From NCBI GenBank assembly GCA_002989075.1, contig PSQN01000011.1, forward strand, positions 711,131 through 775,130: a stretch of DNA of 64,000 nt, in the 5' to 3' direction. Numbering within the stretch: position 1 is the first letter of the stretch; each line of letters starts with the position of its first letter. Positions 1 through 13,128 of the stretch are shown here, one piece after another. Origin of the DNA: Arthonia radiata (taxonomy: Eukaryota; Ascomycota; Arthoniomycetes; Arthoniales; Arthoniaceae). The notes beneath the pieces were generated by a model, which made no database searches, was not told where the DNA came from, and saw only the letters and a program-made list of their open reading frames with translations. A program made the position numbers and the translations under genes.

Positions 1-917
1 TGCGCAAGCTCTCGCATCCTTGGCGCCTCCCATCCTTCTGGGTACCATCCCCCAAGCTCCCAGTCAACAATGCCCGCAAGGAACCATTTACCACTAGCAG
101 ACTGATCAATGATGACGTTTCGCGTGTTTATATCCCCATGCGCGAACACATAAGGGGGCCTGTCGTCGAAACCGCACAACTCTACGTTTTGTCTCATGGC
201 TCGAGCGAAAACTGCAAAGAATGCTGCTTTCTCACCAGTGAATGGATAAACACGATGAGATATGCCGAGCCCTTGTTCTGTGCCGGTCAGCTTGCGCAAT
301 CCGTTGTGCTTGAGTATGGCACGTGTGAGGTTGGTAGAGTCCTGGAATTGCGAAATTGCTGAGTGCAACTGATCACACGATCATGACTTACCAGACCGTG
401 TTTTGATTTTCTCCCGCCAGGCCCGCAAGGTTCCGCACAACTGCGTACAAACATCAAAGCGCTCTTTCTCACTTAGCAGTTGCCACACTTCCGCGACTGT
501 ATGACCCTTAATAAGCTGCATATACAGAAATATACCATCGGGAGTCGTACGCCAACCATATATCTGCGGCACTGGTACGCCGTGTTGGCGGAGAAGCTGG
601 TATGCGTACCACGTACACTGACCCTCACCGATTGTGACGTGCGGTCCCCACTTCACAAAGACTCCCTGGCTCTCAAAACTAGCCCTCCCCGCGCAGACGT
701 CCCCCGGTAACTTTTCCGAGTGCCTCTGAACAACTTCTGGGACGAGCTTGTGCAAGAGCACTACTCGGTCGAATGTTTCGTTGGCGTGGTGCGGTACAGG
801 TTCCATGGAGGCCTCTGTAAACACATGCTCCCCGGATACGGACGCTTCATGTGGGCGTGTTTCTCTTCTGAGCGGTCGGTGCTTGCGGATGCGCCTCAAT
901 ACAGGGCAGCAGTCCAT
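1..917 (-). CDS. APH/choline-kinase-like phosphotransferase, 3' end cut by the window edge
   Basis: Protein-kinase-like fold enzyme of the aminoglycoside phosphotransferase type, a family common in fungi that phosphorylates small molecules; the substrate cannot be told. The N-terminal lobe reads VFVKWGPHVTIGEGQ, then VPVPQIYGW and the hinge FLYMQLIKGHTVAEVW. After an intron the C-terminal lobe has the Brenner motif HGDINTRN (positions about 105-130) and the metal-binding IVDWELGGWYPE close to the window start. The first ATG is at 917; a stop lies directly before the open frame at 948. The donor GTAAGT is at 391. The only acceptor that keeps the frame ends the intron at 359, giving an unusually short 33-nt intron; the next acceptor (342) breaks the frame. 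So the model may be wrong there, or the gene may be slightly damaged. The family call is firm, the exon model is not. Confidence 0.75.
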
Positions 918-947
918 AAAATCGCCTTTAATAATCAGCAAACTCAA

Positions 948-2447
948 TCATTGCCGTTCAGTACCTAGAAAACGGCGCGTGAACGTTCCTTGGAAACGGT
1001 GTGCAGGCGATGCACAGGTGCAACAAGTCAACCGCTCTCATTTCTATGCTTGTCTGCCTCCAAGCAGTGGCCTTCCGAGCATAGCCGAGCAAGCCTTCGA
1101 GCCATCCCGCTTGCTCGGCAAAGCAGCGTGCTCCGTCAAAACGCTTAGCAAAATCAGACGGCATTTGGGCGATGCCATGCAAGTCGAGCTGCTGAGTCAA
1201 TAATGGAAGTAGCTATTTTCCCCACGGAGTAAGGGAAGCGATGCATCCAATTCTCCGATCTTGGACTCTTCTACCCAATTGGAACAGGAGGTCGCTTGAC
1301 CACGACCTGAGCACGTCTTACAGCACAACGCTACATGATCGTACTTAGCGTGCTCTCAGCCTTGGGTCTGTTCAACGCATCGACCTATTTATCTGCCACT
1401 TTGGGCACGCCTCGTTGCCGTCTGAAAACGCGGTGAGGGTGCCTCGCTGGCTGCTTCTGTGATTAGCCCCATGCTGTGTCGACGCTTCGTCCGCATCAGT
1501 GCGTGCTGATATCTCGCACAGAGGTTCTCGTGCACATTCCTTGCGCCTGGGCTCCCAAGGCTTCGTGATGACGCGCCATATGGACAAATCAGGAACTTAT
1601 TCTTCATTCCACAGTATTTACGGCAAAAATGCGGCAACTCCGCGATCGATTACTTTTACCCCGAGCTGCTGTCCAGTGTGGAATACGTTGTGCTCTGGAT
1701 CGACTTCGGTGTCATTCTTGCCGTTCAAACTCTCACTGGAATGCGCATTTACCAAACGCTAAATTGTCCCTGTATCCGCAGCTGTCTTCTTCGCACGCTG
1801 AGAACGTTCGCTTACGTGGCATCCCGGCAGTCTCCCCGACGCGTATATTGACAGCGTCTGAATCCTGTGTCCAGTCAGTGAGGGCAAGCTCACAATAGTT
1901 TTTCCTGATCTCAAGGCACGATCGATCTCCGAGATGTCGAGCACATACGCAAGAATAGGGGTTATGTCGAATGGCCGTGCAAATAGTGGATAGCCGATGT
2001 AGTAGGCATTTTGTGAAGATCAAGACGATACTTGCTGCAAGCGAAGATTCGGCTAATGGTAGTTGGCTCCGGTGAAGCGCCGCCAATCTAACCTGACATG
2101 GACAATATTTTGGTGAGAGTAAGATGTAAACATTCCAGATCAGCCGTCTTATACCGTGATCGATGATCCTAGTCGTTTGCGCGAATTGGAACGCGAACAG
2201 ACAATGTAGAAGAACGAAACACAATTGACAAATAAGATTCTGCTGACTGGCGTCGGTCTGAGCAAATTTGAGTAAGATGGCTCCTATCGGAATGGATCGA
2301 TAGCTGTCACCGAACGCCTGATTTCAACCCCCATCGTCTGATCAATAAGTAGAATAGGCTACCAATACAACCCACTTTTGGTGGCGCGCGAGCAGTCTGA
2401 AGCGTTGGGCGTTTGAGAAAGTCGGCAGGAGAGCTTGAGAGATGCTG
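948..2447. other. Stretch without a supported gene
   Basis: Open frames here (for example minus-strand 958-1200 and 1733-2224) lack recognisable motifs, credible starts or splice-linked continuations. I see no RNA gene or repeat. The region lies upstream of the phosphotransferase gene and downstream of a WY-module gene. Confidence 0.4.
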
Positions 2448-2933
2448 CTACTCAGCCTGTGGACGCACACAAGCTCGAACGCGTCTGCTACTCGCCGAAT
2501 TTAGCCGACTTCCTATGTTTGACACGCGCCGCTCCAGGCGCCTCAACGCAGCGCGTATGCTTCCTCGCCCAAGCTCAGGTCCGGCGTCCAATGTCGGAGG
2601 TGGCTCCTGACCCGCCGGCACTTCCTGATACTCACGCTGAAAATTTCTGATGTTGACTGCATACCTGCGAAGGAGCTGTTGGTTGGACTCGTGCATCTGC
2701 GTGACGAGCATGTTCACAAGGCGCTGCCCTTCCACAGTTTGCAGATTCTGCCGGCCTTGCTCAATGTCTTCAACGCGGCTGCGGTTTCGCGCGATGTTGA
2801 ACAAAGCCCAGACGCGGGCGGTTGTCACATAAATGCCGAGGCCGAGTTCAAGTGCTGTGACTGCGAACGTGAAAGCGGAAGCGAACCGCTGGAACTCTTG
2901 CCAATTTATGTCCGTGCGGTTCATTGCCGTCAT
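2448..2933 (-). CDS. WY-module family protein, one module, 162 aa
   Basis: Unrecognised family; member of the cluster described at 25-35 kb but on the other side of the retrotransposon nest. The frame is open further upstream; the first ATG is at 2933. One module covers roughly residues 10-97: an N-terminal helix beginning INWQEFQRFASAF, the signature RVWALFNIARN (about residues 40-50), then GQRLVNMLVTQM and a closing helix RRYAVNIRNFQ. A proline-rich linker and an Arg-rich tail follow (AALRRLERRVSNIGSRLNS). The signature has two extra residues between the Trp and the aromatic relative to W-Y-x-I-A in other members. There is no signal peptide; the Ala/Leu-rich part of helix 1 is mildly hydrophobic but is not a convincing membrane segment. 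Function unknown. Confidence 0.6.
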   Translation of the reverse strand: MTAMNRTDINWQEFQRFASAFTFAVTALELGLGIYVTTARVWALFNIARNRSRVEDIEQGRQNLQTVEGQRLVNMLVTQMHESNQQLLRRYAVNIRNFQREYQEVPAGQEPPPTLDAGPELGRGSIRAALRRLERRVSNIGSRLNSASSRRVRACVRPQAE

Positions 2934-3634
2934 TGCGCCTGGCTTTGTCTTTTGTTTGTGTTCAAGACGCTTGATTGGGTTATCTGTAGGTCGCTGCTCA
3001 GATGGCGATGGCACGGACAATCTAAAACTGATAAGCCTTGAAAGTGGCAAGGTCTGTTGTGCTTAAAGGCTTTCGGTTCCTCTCCGCTGGGTCTTATGCT
3101 GCCGCGATGTATGCTTTTCGACAATCTGGTTATGCTCGAGGTGTCTCTCAATGCGGCACGAAAAAGTCGCAAGTAAATAAACACGATGGAAGTGGCAGTG
3201 GTCTTGAGAACACATCTTCGCTCGTCCAGAGTCAGATGCTTTCAGTACTCTGTCACGTCTATCCATGCTGTGAAGGTCAAAGAGGTAAGTTGAACGCCGC
3301 GACTGCAGCGCCAATTTGCACAACCTGCGAGAACCCTATCTACGGGGTGTTGTGCAACACGAGGCTGTCGAATGAGATCTTCCAGATAAGCCCACGGCTT
3401 TGCGCAATCGACGGCTGCAATCTGCTTACCGGGAACCTGGTTTCAGGACATGATAAATACCCCAAACAGCGCTTTCTGGCTTCGGGGAACGACTCCTAGG
3501 CCCGGTCGGCTCGGCACGCAAGATGACAGCAGGCAAAAATAGCAGATCGTGTTTGCACGTGTTGTTCCACCCATATCATCCGCTGCTGATGGACTGTCGC
3601 TAATACAAAGGATGTCGACTTGTCGAAGACCGCT
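2934..3634. other. Stretch without a supported gene
   Basis: Upstream of the WY-module gene at 2448-2933. A plus-strand frame at 3038-3499 is open but has no recognisable domain and runs antisense to possible upstream sequence of the neighbour. I do not call a gene. Confidence 0.35.
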
Positions 3635-4222
3635 TCACTTCTCCGGACCGTCAGCCGCTCTCACGCTCTCACCGCGAAGCCATCTGGTGACTCGATGACC
3701 CCTCGGCCTGGACCGCTGCGAACGTCTACCCTTGTTGACGCCCTTCAAAGCCCCTAAGATCCTCGTTAATCCAGAGGGTGATTCTGCGGGCTCCTGCGCT
3801 ACAAGCTGCGTTGGTTCAGTCGATTTCGTAGGCGCCGACGGCTGCTTCTCGAGCTCAAGCGGGAGCCGTTGTAGGCGAATATCTAGCCCTTCCGCAGGCT
3901 GTGCAGACACCCGTCGAGGACGTACACCGAGCCCCGAGAGCTGATGCTGAAAAGCAGTACTGGCCCAGACGTCGTTTTGGGAACGATGAGCGTCTCCTAA
4001 AAGGTACCACACCCAAAGCATGACCTTTAAGCCCTCCGGACGGGCTAGCAGCGAGAAGGCGCGCCTGAAATCTGCTTCGGTTGCTTAAGCTGTGCCGATT
4101 CTGTACCAGACTCTCACGTGCTATGGATCCAGCCACACCTCGTGGGGCGCTTTTGCCATTTCGACTGCACGATCGTAGAACTGCTGAAACTTGTCGAAGG
4201 GGAGCCGGCTGACGTCCGTCAT
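3635..4222 (-). pseudogene. Decayed WY-module family gene
   Basis: From an ATG at 4222 the minus strand reads a module: FDKFQQFYDRAVEMA, then EVWLDP, then HVRVWYRIGTA, then ATEADFRRAFSLL and LWVWYLLGDAHRSQN, followed by a Ser/Pro/Arg-rich tail to the stop at 3635 (ending around RSQRSRPRGHRVTRW). Two in-frame stops interrupt the module: TAG just before HVRVWY and TAA after GTA. Both are what CAG and CAA (Gln) would become by a C-to-T change in a CpA dinucleotide, the RIP signature. The rest of the frame is conserved, so the loss looks recent or the stops are few. The locus lies 391 bp outside the RIP-mutated Copia LTR. An intron bypassing the stops is possible but I see no good splice pair. 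Confidence 0.6.
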
Positions 4223-4613
4223 TGTGCGGGCTGCGCGATCAGGATTCTTTGCACGGCGTGTGAGGAGGCTTCGCGAGCTCGATGAGCTTCTTTCGACGAA
4301 ACCGCAAGGGCGCTATTTTCGGAGATCTGGTTGGAAACATCGGTTCAACAAAGGGCTTCACACATGTATCTTCACGTTTGCGGCGGCTTGCATCTAACTT
4401 ATTCCGACTCCAACATCTTGACACCTACTGTGACCGTTATTGTAGCTTTTCTATGTTAAATGACTTGAACGAAAAGAGAGGATACGGCTTACAGTAGTTG
4501 CAAAGTCCCTTCAGGCAGGGTCGCAACCTTGGCGACCGCGACAGATGGCTCATAACGTGCCGATATCTACCAATATCAGTCAAAGCGCAACGTCCATGAG
4601 CTGACCGGATTCT
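4223..4613. other. Spacer between the WY pseudogene and the Copia LTR
   Basis: Normal-composition DNA. A short minus-strand open frame (4239-4424) has no recognisable content. No gene supported. Confidence 0.4.
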
Positions 4614-4798
4614 TGATAAGGTATATGGCTTTTATCACATTCCGACTAACATGGTAGGAAGGTAGGTACAGGAGGATGAGACGGAAGATATGAGTGCGTC
4701 CATCACGTGATCCCAATATATGCCTATTCAGGCAATTCTCTACCAGGCATCCCGTGTCTTGGCATAGCCATCTGGACTGGGCGATCCTGCACACAACA
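4614..4798 (-). repeat. 3' LTR of the Copia element
   Basis: 185 bp, near identical to 24845-25029 apart from a handful of transitions. Directly inside it (4799 onward) the minus strand has a short purine run (GAGGGGG), in the place of the polypurine tract. Confidence 0.85.
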
Positions 4799-4989
4799 CA
4801 CCCCCTCAGGATCACCAATATAGGTGAATGACAAGCCAAATATTATCGTTTTGAGAAAAAGAAACGGCCTGCCGAAGGCGGTAAGTAACAAAAGAAACAG
4901 CGCACGAAGTGCGGCTAGGCGCGGAGCCCTAATTGTCGAATAAAGCCTGCTCATATTAGGAGTAGCAAAGGCTTAGTAAGACTATCTGC

Positions 4990-7900
4990 AGCTTAATCTG
5001 CAGTATCGATCTTTTAAATACGAATAGAGCCGTTTTCAACTAATTGTTAGTAAATATAATTAACCAGATTAACATACTTAGAGCGCTTATAATTAGTATA
5101 GTTAGTAGCTAAGTTAATAGCGCTATTACTATTCTTATAGATTATAATCGGTAAGTTAGCTAATTTAGTAAAGTAAAGTTCCTTAAGTATATTATTTAAC
5201 TAAAGAATATCTCTAGTTAATTTAAATAAAGTATAGTATTTAGCTTCAGTAGTAAAGAAGACTGCCTTCTTCTAAAGTTTACTGCGCCAGACAATAGAGC
5301 TACCGCTAATCTTAATAATAGAGCCGCTCGTCGACTTATAGTTATCTAAGTCGCTAGTATAGTTAGTATCGCTGTAAGCGTCGATAATAAGACAGTTGTG
5401 CTTAGTAAAAAGTAAGCTTAGCTAGCGAGTACCCTTTAAGTATCGAAATAGTCGCTTAACTACTTTCTAGTATATATATCTAGAATTGTAATTAAACCTA
5501 GCGCACATATTAATTTAATATAAGATATCTAGCTAAGTCTAAGTAGCGAGATATTATAATAATTTAATAGCTAATATATATAAAACAACCTTATCTTAAG
5601 ACGCTATACCGACGATATAAGCTTTAAGCTAAACATTGCCAAGAAACTTTGTTTTATTACAGTCTTCTATACTAAAATTATATAGTATCTTATTAATATA
5701 CTGTAGTTGAGCTATAGTAAGTTCTTGTAGCGAATTCTTAATAATAAGCTCTAAGAAGAAGCTAGTTGTTTAATCTATTTTCTTAATTTTATATTTCTTT
5801 TTAAGGTCCCTTTTAAGCTAGTAAATAGCTTTAAGATTAGATTTAGTAATCTTAATATTATTAATATAAATAAGTACTAAGCAGGTACAGTCCTTATTAG
5901 CGTACAAACAGACTTTAGAAAAGAGGCTAGTAAAGCCTAATTTCTATATTATTTCTTTAAAATTGTCTTGCTAAAGTATAGCGAACTGCTTAAGGCTATA
6001 TAGCGAGTTCTAAATACAAAGAGCTATACCTTCTTTCTTAAGTTCTTTTAAAAACTATATATATAGCGGTTTTCTATAATTTAATACGCCGTTAAGGTAG
6101 ATACCAATAACGTTAACCTATATAAAGGTCTATCTAAGCTGTACAGCGATAGTAAGGAGAATACGTACTACGGATATACTTACGGTCGACGCTACAGTAT
6201 TCTAGTAGTTAATCCTATACCTTTATTTAAAGCTGTAGGCGATTAGATATATCTTATATTTATTAATTGTTCCGTTTAGATAGCGTTTTAGCTTAAATAT
6301 AAGTATACTTAATATCGACTTTATATCCTTTAGAAGGCTTAATATAGGACAACGTATAACAGTACTAGTATTATGCAGCTATTTTAGCTCAACTTTAAAC
6401 ACAGAGTTCTATTTATAAGCATTCGGCCGTCTTATAGCTTCTTTATATAACGTAGAATTAAGTAAAAGCTTATTAATAGTAGCTATAGAAAAGACGTACA
6501 AAGCAGATTTAGGAAGTCTGTTTCTATTAATATTATTATAATTTCGATAAATTATGCTTCTACCGAAACGACGCTGAGACTAAACTATTAGAGATAGAGC
6601 TTTAGTTTCTTTATAAGTAGCTTCTTCGGCATCGGTTTTATACCCGGAGGTATTGCTATTAACGCTACCGTCGATAGTTTAGTAGTTACCGCCCTCGGAG
6701 GGGTCGTCGTTATAGTAATTAGAAGAATTTTTATACAAAAAATTATTCTGTCCGATTTCTTCCAGAGTTAGTATATGTAAACAGTCTTAGTCTAAAATAC
6801 TAGTCTCGATTATTTATAGCTCTTTAAAGATAGTATAAGGTATAATATAATCTTTCTAAAGGTAGCTATATAAGATATCAACTAGAATATTGTTATCTAA
6901 CGTAACTTAGAAGGTATTATTAATATTAAAGAACGACTATAAGTAGTTCTTAAATACCGAAGACTTATTAAAAGTAACGTACAAACTTTAATAAACTTTA
7001 AAGTCGATAGGATCGATAATTTAATAGACGTAAGTAGTCTAAGCGACGAACCCTACGAAGATAAGCTTCTTTACTTTAGACACGAACTTCTAGCTTACTG
7101 TACGTATCTATATAGATAGATATAGATAGGCTACGCAACTAAACTAACGAAGGTAGCTTAAATTAAGCGGCATTAGAGTTTTATTCTTAGAATTATTAAA
7201 AATCTGTAGGAAACATCTATCCTTCTTTTTAAAAGGTATTCTATTTAAAATATAAGTTGCGTATACTAACATATTAAGCTAAAGACGACCTAGAACGCTA
7301 CTTTCAATTATTATACTCCTAGCTTTAACAAAAACGACCTTATTAAACGATTCTACTAAGCTATGTTTCTTAGGCATATAAGAAGCAGACATTCTAATTT
7401 ATATCTCTAGCTCAGGGGTCTTAGAGACAATAGCGTTAAACTCCGTATTACTGTTAATATAGAACTCCGTAATGCAGTAGTCTGGATAGCGATTATAGAG
7501 ATAAGTAAACAGGTAAATTATACTCTCTGCGATACAATCTTTTAATAAGAACGTTATCGACCATCTACGTTAGGTACAATCGTCTGTAACGATAACAGTA
7601 TACTTACTAGCTCTCTAAAAAACGTTGTTATTGTTGATAAACGTAACCTAGCCAATAGTGTCTACATAGAGACGCTATATAGGCCGTTCGAATCGTTTTA
7701 CGGTACTAAATTGTACTCTTTAGAATTTTAATATATAATATGTTTTATACTAGAAGACATCTAGTAAGCCTTTTAACTTATTATATTCCTTTATTATCTT
7801 TTTTATAATAAATATCCTTAAATATCCTAGACGCTTGTAAATAAGCTCTAGTAAGAGCGGCGTTGCCGGTACCGCTAGTACCGTAGTAGCGAACTGCCTC

Positions 7901-8894
7901 GGTGTCTTAATTTCGGTAGGAACAACGAATAGAAGGTTGTTAATAATAGTAAGTTTAGTGTATACTTTAAATTTAACTATAAGGCGGTTGTTCTAGTAAT
8001 TAAGATATATTCTGTATCCTTTCTTTAATTTATAAGCAAAAATAATGTTAATTGACCCCGATAGTACATAAAGAACGTTAAGTAGACGTAGTACGCTCTT
8101 ACTACCGTCGGCAAGCTTAATATTTAGGATTACCTTACTAAATTAGATAGTAAAAGTAGAACCGTCCGTAACTTTAATTTACCTTAGTTTTTTAAGCTTC
8201 TTAATAGCTATAAAGGCGTTAATATTTGTATAAATATAAATAGTAGCTTCAATATTATATATCTAGATACTAGAGTAGAAAGGTTCACTAGACCGTACAA
8301 ACAGTCTGCTAGACGTTATCGTCGACGGTATAGATATAGCGACGCTAGCTATATTAGAGAACTTGCTCTTATTTACCTTTTCCTTTCTTTTCTTAGTAAG
8401 GAGGTTAGAGTACTGTTTGTAGCATTCTAAATTTTTATATATTAAATTGGAGTATAAGTTATATCGGCTAGAATACCTATTAGAGTTCTTCTTATTTAAT
8501 CCGCTCTAAGCGGCTAAAGCAGCTAGTAGGTCGTTAGTAGCAGTAAAGTTATTATAAGACTTAGCTATAGATAGCTCTAATCTCCTACTCTTCGTTATAG
8601 GAATACCTTTATACTAGTATTTAGTATAGATTCGATTAATAATATTATAAATAATTAGAACTAGGTCTATAAAACAAAGGTCTCTTATTACCGTATTAAG
8701 TCTTGTTTTTAACCTTAGTTTCTATAGAAATAAGACACTGTTATAAAGTTTTAAGTATATTTAATTATTTATTCTTAAGGTATAAATCTCTTTTCTATAT
8801 TTTAGAAAGCGGTTAATATAGTTCTCTAAGCTCTTTAAGTTATTAAGGCTAATATTTAGAAGATAATTAATAAGCTTAAATATCTTAGAAAGAG
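4990..8894 (-). pseudogene. Copia pol and part of gag (broken)
   Basis: Read on the minus strand, parts lie in Copia order from right to left: gag-like sequence (about 8,300-8,890, with the stretch LENYINRFLKYRKEIYTLR), integrase (about 7,000-8,000), reverse transcriptase (about 5,500-6,500) and RNase H (about 5,200-5,400). Order integrase before reverse transcriptase is the Copia arrangement. Breaks are numerous (dozens); no coding capacity remains. Confidence 0.75.
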
Positions 8895-9366
8895 TGTTAC
8901 GGGCACCAGCCCTAGACGGCCTAGCGTACACCCAAGCATCAACCACCGCCAGTCATCTCAGCTCTACCAGCATTATTTCCGACTAAGCCTATAAACCCGC
9001 CGTAGGCATTATCAGACAAGATAGCTATAAGAGCCTACGTTCCTTATAAACCCGATATAAGCATTATTAAGATTAACGGACATAGAGGAACTTTCCTATG
9101 TATCTTAGACTATATAGCTAGACTAATGGCCGACCCTAGGATAAACTTTAATCTATTAACTTAATATTTAAATACAAGTTTCTTAACCCTATTTAGATAA
9201 CATACTTTACCTTCTAACTATCTCTATTAAGCCCCTCTTACCTTCTGTAATCTGTCTCGCCTCTCCTGTCTTTTAGTCTTTAGTACACGAGACACCTACT
9301 ACCAAGGTCGATAAGTATACAAGGTAAGTGAGCCTTAGCTCGGTTCTCCCAGCGACCGGCGTTACA
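8895..9366 (+). repeat. 5' LTR of the outer Gypsy element
   Basis: 472 bp, TG...CA ends, preceded by the target duplication AAGAG. Aligns over its whole length with 23590-24061; differences are nearly all transitions. Confidence 0.92.
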
Positions 9367-9408
9367 CTTTAATAGACTCGCTACGAAAGTAGAAAAAGCA
9401 GATTAATT

Positions 9409-11340
9409 ATGTCTACTACTTTGGTACCCAACAGCCGCAACGCTGCGGACAGGCTGGCCAGTAAAATAGCCGCTACAAGTAAGATATCGGACGTTAATAC
9501 TAAGATAGGCAAAAGCTTCTTTAATAAACGTTCTGAACTTACTTTATTTCTAATACGCTTGGCCGTATATTTTAAAACTTATAAGGATTAGTTCCTGAAT
9601 AACAGCACTATAGTTTTGTTTGCAGCATCCTATATAGATAGCGAGGCATACAAATAGTTTAACTTCTATTTTAAAGACTACCTCTACAAGGCATCTAACA
9701 AACGACAAGAAGAGACTAACGAGCTCTTCTCTAGCTTTACTGCGTTTTAGCAAAAGCTCCGACAGGTGTACAGGGATACAGATTCCAGACGTACTGCTGT
9801 ACGCAAACTTAAGACACTCTGTCAAATAGGACCAGCTAGCCGATACGCCGCTGAGTTTCTGCAGTATGCTAACCAAACCGGATAAAATAAAGGACCTCTA
9901 GTCGACGCCTTTTATAAAGGCTTAAAGGACTATATTAAGGAAATTATCTATATTCGTAGAGAAAAGTTTACCGAACTAGAGAAGTTTATAGAACGAGCCA
10001 AGGAAATCGATAACAGCAACTTTGAACGATAGTTAGAAAAGAAAGGAGCTAACTTAGGCAAGTTCGTCTAAATTTGGAGTAAGCACAATTTACGATAAGA
10101 CCGGGGTGATCTAATAAAATTAGACTTTACGAAGCCCCGTAGTAAACTAAACAACCAGAAACGAGAACATAGAATAAAGAATAAGCTATGCTTATATTGC
10201 GGAAAACCAGGGCATTAAGTTAAAGAATGCCGTTTTAAGAAATAACAGTTTAACAGTACTAGTAGAAACGGGTACAACGATCGACTCTAGAAACTCTATT
10301 TTCTACAACAACATTTCAATATAACTACTCAGACACAGAAGGATACCTACCGGGTTACTTTTAACGAAAAATACAACAAATAGAACTTATTTAACTTACA
10401 CAAGAACTAGGATACGAACATTGAGTTATAAGAAGAAATAAAGGAACGACAAATAAAATAGAAATAACAAAACCTATAGGACTGAAACAACATTAACCGC
10501 ATTATTTTGAGACAGCAGATATAAGATACCTCTATACTATACGAAACACTATCCTAGACTGTATGCTACGATAACGATTATACGACCTACAAATCCGACA
10601 AATTGGAATTAAGATGGTAGCCGAAGAAACTGATATCTCTAAAACAAGGTTCGACACAAAAACTAGGTCTCACCCAAGGACGGTCTAGGTCGCCTTATTC
10701 AGAAATCTAAGGGGAATCTAAGGAAGAACAGACCGTAGAGGCTGAGCAAGACAGTAGCTACGATGCGTTACAGGCAAGACAACGACTCGAAGACAAAAAC
10801 ATAGATTCTAATGGTACGGAATCCTCGCTCGAGGACAATACTAATCAGAAAGAATAAACCCCAATCCGTTGGGAAGGAATAATATAGAGACTTTGTTAGA
10901 TAGCCTTCTATAATAGAAAGTTAAGCGCTAATAGAGAAATTAACGATATTCTGGGATATATTTACTTACGCCTACAACGACTAATAGACTACCTTATTAG
11001 GAGTTTAGAATTGTATAGCTAGTACTAATATCTTTAACTAACAATATATAACCTATAGATACGACGGGTTTTAACTAGCGATAATTGTATAATTAAAGCA
11101 GAGATCGTAAACAACAAACTAGACGTTATAATAAGAGCAGTACTAAAACACCTTATACAGGAATTCTTATAGCAAATTAACCGACAATAGGTTCCGGTAC
11201 CTAGACTACTCTAAAACGTACACAATTAACAGGGAAAAGACTAGACCGACTGCTTTAAGGGCAGTAGTACCGACCCGTCTAACAGTCAGATCCTCTAAGA
11301 GTCTAGCTCTATACAAGCTTAGCTTCTTATAGAACATACC
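9409..11340 (+). pseudogene. gag of the outer Gypsy element (broken)
   Basis: Starts at an ATG at 9409 with a gag-like N terminus and carries a CCHC zinc-knuckle region at 10189-10230, typical of retroelement nucleocapsid. Many breaks. Confidence 0.7.
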
Positions 11341-12323
11341 TACATACTCGGGCAACAATAAACTATAGAAACATTAAAATTATAATCGATTTAGACGCAA
11401 CAGGCAACTTTATTTCAATACGCTGCGTTAAAAAGTACTAGATACAAATACAAAAGAAGAAATTACCCTACGCACTGTTTAGATTTTAAGGGGCAGAGGA
11501 AAGAGTCGACTACAAGACTTTACCAATAGGTATAACAATTAGAGACTATTAGAAAGAAATTACTTATAATATCGTAGATATTAACTAGCACCACGCTGTG
11601 CTAGGTATACCTTAGTTATAACAATATAACTTAAAAGTAGATTAGAGAACTAAGAAACTCCTCTTTACTAGGTACAAGCACTCTAAACAAGAGTCGTTCT
11701 ACAGAATAGATACCCTACAAGCTATTTTTAGTAGTAAGGATAAGGAGCGCAATAAAGAACTTACGCAGATTAGTACTACTATACTTCGACATTTAGACAT
11801 CCTACGAGAGGAGTCTAACGCAGTATCTTGTCTATAGCTAGCTACACGCAAGTATAAACAAGAAACAACTATACGCCAACGATTCTATACGACGACAAGT
11901 ACTCAGTTAATTACTAAGATACCCGAAGAATACGATTAATTCTAACATCTATTTAAAGAAGCTGAGCCGAACTCAGCTCTTCTAGAACATAAACCGTAAG
12001 ATTATACAATACCTTTATAAGAAGGTAAAACGCTAACATTCGGTTTAATATACTCTCTATTAGAAGTAGAAAATTAAGCGCTCTACGACTATCTTAACAA
12101 AAATCTTAAAAAGGAATTTATCCGGAAATTAACATTACTAGCTAGATACTCGATACTCTTCGTACTAAAGAAGAATAGCAAACTACGACTCTACGTAAAT
12201 TATAGACAATTAAACAGAGTAACTATTAAGAACTAATACCCTTTACTACGCATCGACGAAATAACAGATCGATTGTATAACGCGCAATAGTTTACTAAGT
12301 TTAACTTACAAGGAGCTTATAAC
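11341..12323 (+). pseudogene. Protease and start of reverse transcriptase, outer Gypsy element (broken)
   Basis: A protease-like stretch lies around 11,380-11,640. The N-terminal part of the reverse transcriptase follows at about 12,000-12,323 and stops at the inner element's insertion point. Confidence 0.7.
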
Positions 12324-12519
12324 TGTGATCTGGGTGTAGGGCAGAGAGCAGTTAGGTGGCAAAAAGGGCCCAGATAGGCCCTACTGGTGTTCAAGCTAAT
12401 TATTGAGGAGACCAGAAAGGGATGCGTCCACTGGAGGGAAGATATCCTCCAAGGATCGCAGCCTTCCCAAATAGGCAACATTCCGTCCCAATTCGCCATC
12501 GGGACGTCCATGCATCACA
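12324..12519 (-). repeat. 3' LTR of the inner Gypsy element
   Basis: 196 bp, three transitions different from 20139-20334. A purine-rich tract (AAAGGGGGAAGG on the minus strand, about 12522-12537) lies just inside it. Confidence 0.95.
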
Positions 12520-13128
12520 ACTACCTTCCCCCTTTAGGAGGATCGCCCTCGATCCGGGTGCAATCCGCTATCTCTATCGCACCTTCCATTCATCGTCTTA
12601 CGCAGGGCAACAACCTCGTTAAAAACCCGCTGGCTCATGTCTGCGTTCAGTCGGGAAAAGAGTGATGTTGCTCACTGTCATCCTGCGCGTCGTTTGGTGC
12701 TGGTTTTCTGCAGCACCGAGTTGTAGTGCTGAGCTTCACTTTTGATTTGAAGCTCCCGAGCCTGAGTTGTGAGCTCGGTGGTGAGGTTTTGTATCATTTT
12801 CACCTGATTTCGCGTTCTTTTGCATGCTCTCATGCACGCTTTTGCCGATCAATTGCCCCTGTAGGCAGTAGCAACCTGCGTGAATGGGCTTCTTTGCTCC
12901 CAAATCCGAACCTGTAGGCGGAAGCTTTGTTATCGGTACCTGACGATAGGCATAAAACAAGGCTCTTGCTCTTTCGAACTTCCTCTTTCTTTCTTCAACA
13001 TCATCATACTCTTCTGCTTGGCCTGCAAGCTTCTCTTCTCTGGTAGGCCTTCACTTCTCTTCTTGGGTGATGAGTTCGTAGCTAATCCGGTGTCAGATTG
13101 CCTCCAATTCGCCTTCACAATCTCCACT

